NCBI GenBank assembly: GCA_002403175.1
Contig: DHHG01000121.1
Span: forward strand, 26,495-43,808
DNA: 17,314 bases
Source of the DNA: Syntrophaceae bacterium UBA4778
GTDB taxonomy: Bacteria > Desulfobacterota > Syntrophia > Syntrophales > UBA4778
Direction of reading: 5' to 3'
Shown here: positions 17,313 through 17,314 of the stretch, one piece after another
Numbering within the stretch: the first letter of the stretch is position 1
How the letters are laid out: every line of letters starts with the position of its first letter
The notes under the pieces: model-generated
What the model saw: only the letters and a program-made list of their open reading frames with translations
Databases searched by the model: none
Told to the model about the DNA's origin: nothing
Translations under genes and position numbers: made by a program

Positions 17313-17314
17313 GA

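Overview
The window is a dense bacterial chromosomal segment with eight complete protein-coding genes and one gene cut by the left edge. No tRNA, rRNA, CRISPR array, transposase or phage gene was seen. Base composition is moderate in genes and AT-rich between them. The mix of an NrpR-type (DUF128) regulator, a glutamate dehydrogenase, a KaiC-like/pyruvate-phosphate-dikinase-like fusion, an HyuA-type hydantoinase, an HDAC-fold amidohydrolase and large multi-PAS kinases suggests an anaerobic deltaproteobacterium (Desulfobacterota, perhaps near Syntrophales). That placement is inferred from gene families only and is of low to moderate confidence.

Layout. 3-1049 (+) is the C-terminal part of an acyl-CoA synthetase-like protein with altered catalytic motifs. 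It converges on 1066-1851 (-), a small two-helix membrane protein. A divergent regulatory region (1852-2145) holds a good sigma70-type promoter on each strand plus a palindrome. Rightward from it runs a two-gene unit: an NrpR-like repressor (2146-3207) and NADP-type glutamate dehydrogenase (3223-4578), with the gdhA ribosome binding site overlapping the stop of the regulator. A perfect hairpin at 4590-4627 separates gdhA from the convergent gene 4638-7268 (-), which joins a KaiC-like domain lacking a recognisable Walker A to a pyruvate phosphate dikinase/PEP synthase N-terminal domain.

A second leftward unit is an HyuA-like hydantoinase/oxoprolinase (8904-10583) overlapping by 4 nt an HDAC/AcuC-like deacetylase with a Cys-rich tail (7561-8907). 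It ends at a hairpin/U-tract terminator (7406-7463). Upstream, also leftward, is a 1258-residue sensor kinase (10760-14536) with an N-terminal receiver and internally duplicated PAS-GAF modules. Divergent from it is a REC-TPR protein (14836-16491) overlapping by 1 nt a small soluble histidine kinase (16491-17183). These three may share phosphoryl signalling.

The most interesting points are: the NrpR-gdhA operon, a direct genetic link between a 2-oxoglutarate-type nitrogen regulator family and the enzyme that consumes 2-oxoglutarate and ammonium; the KaiC-like/PPDK-N fusion that lacks the phospho-histidine domain; the translationally coupled HyuA-HDAC pair; and the acyl-CoA synthetase with both its P-loop and its C-terminal catalytic lysine altered.
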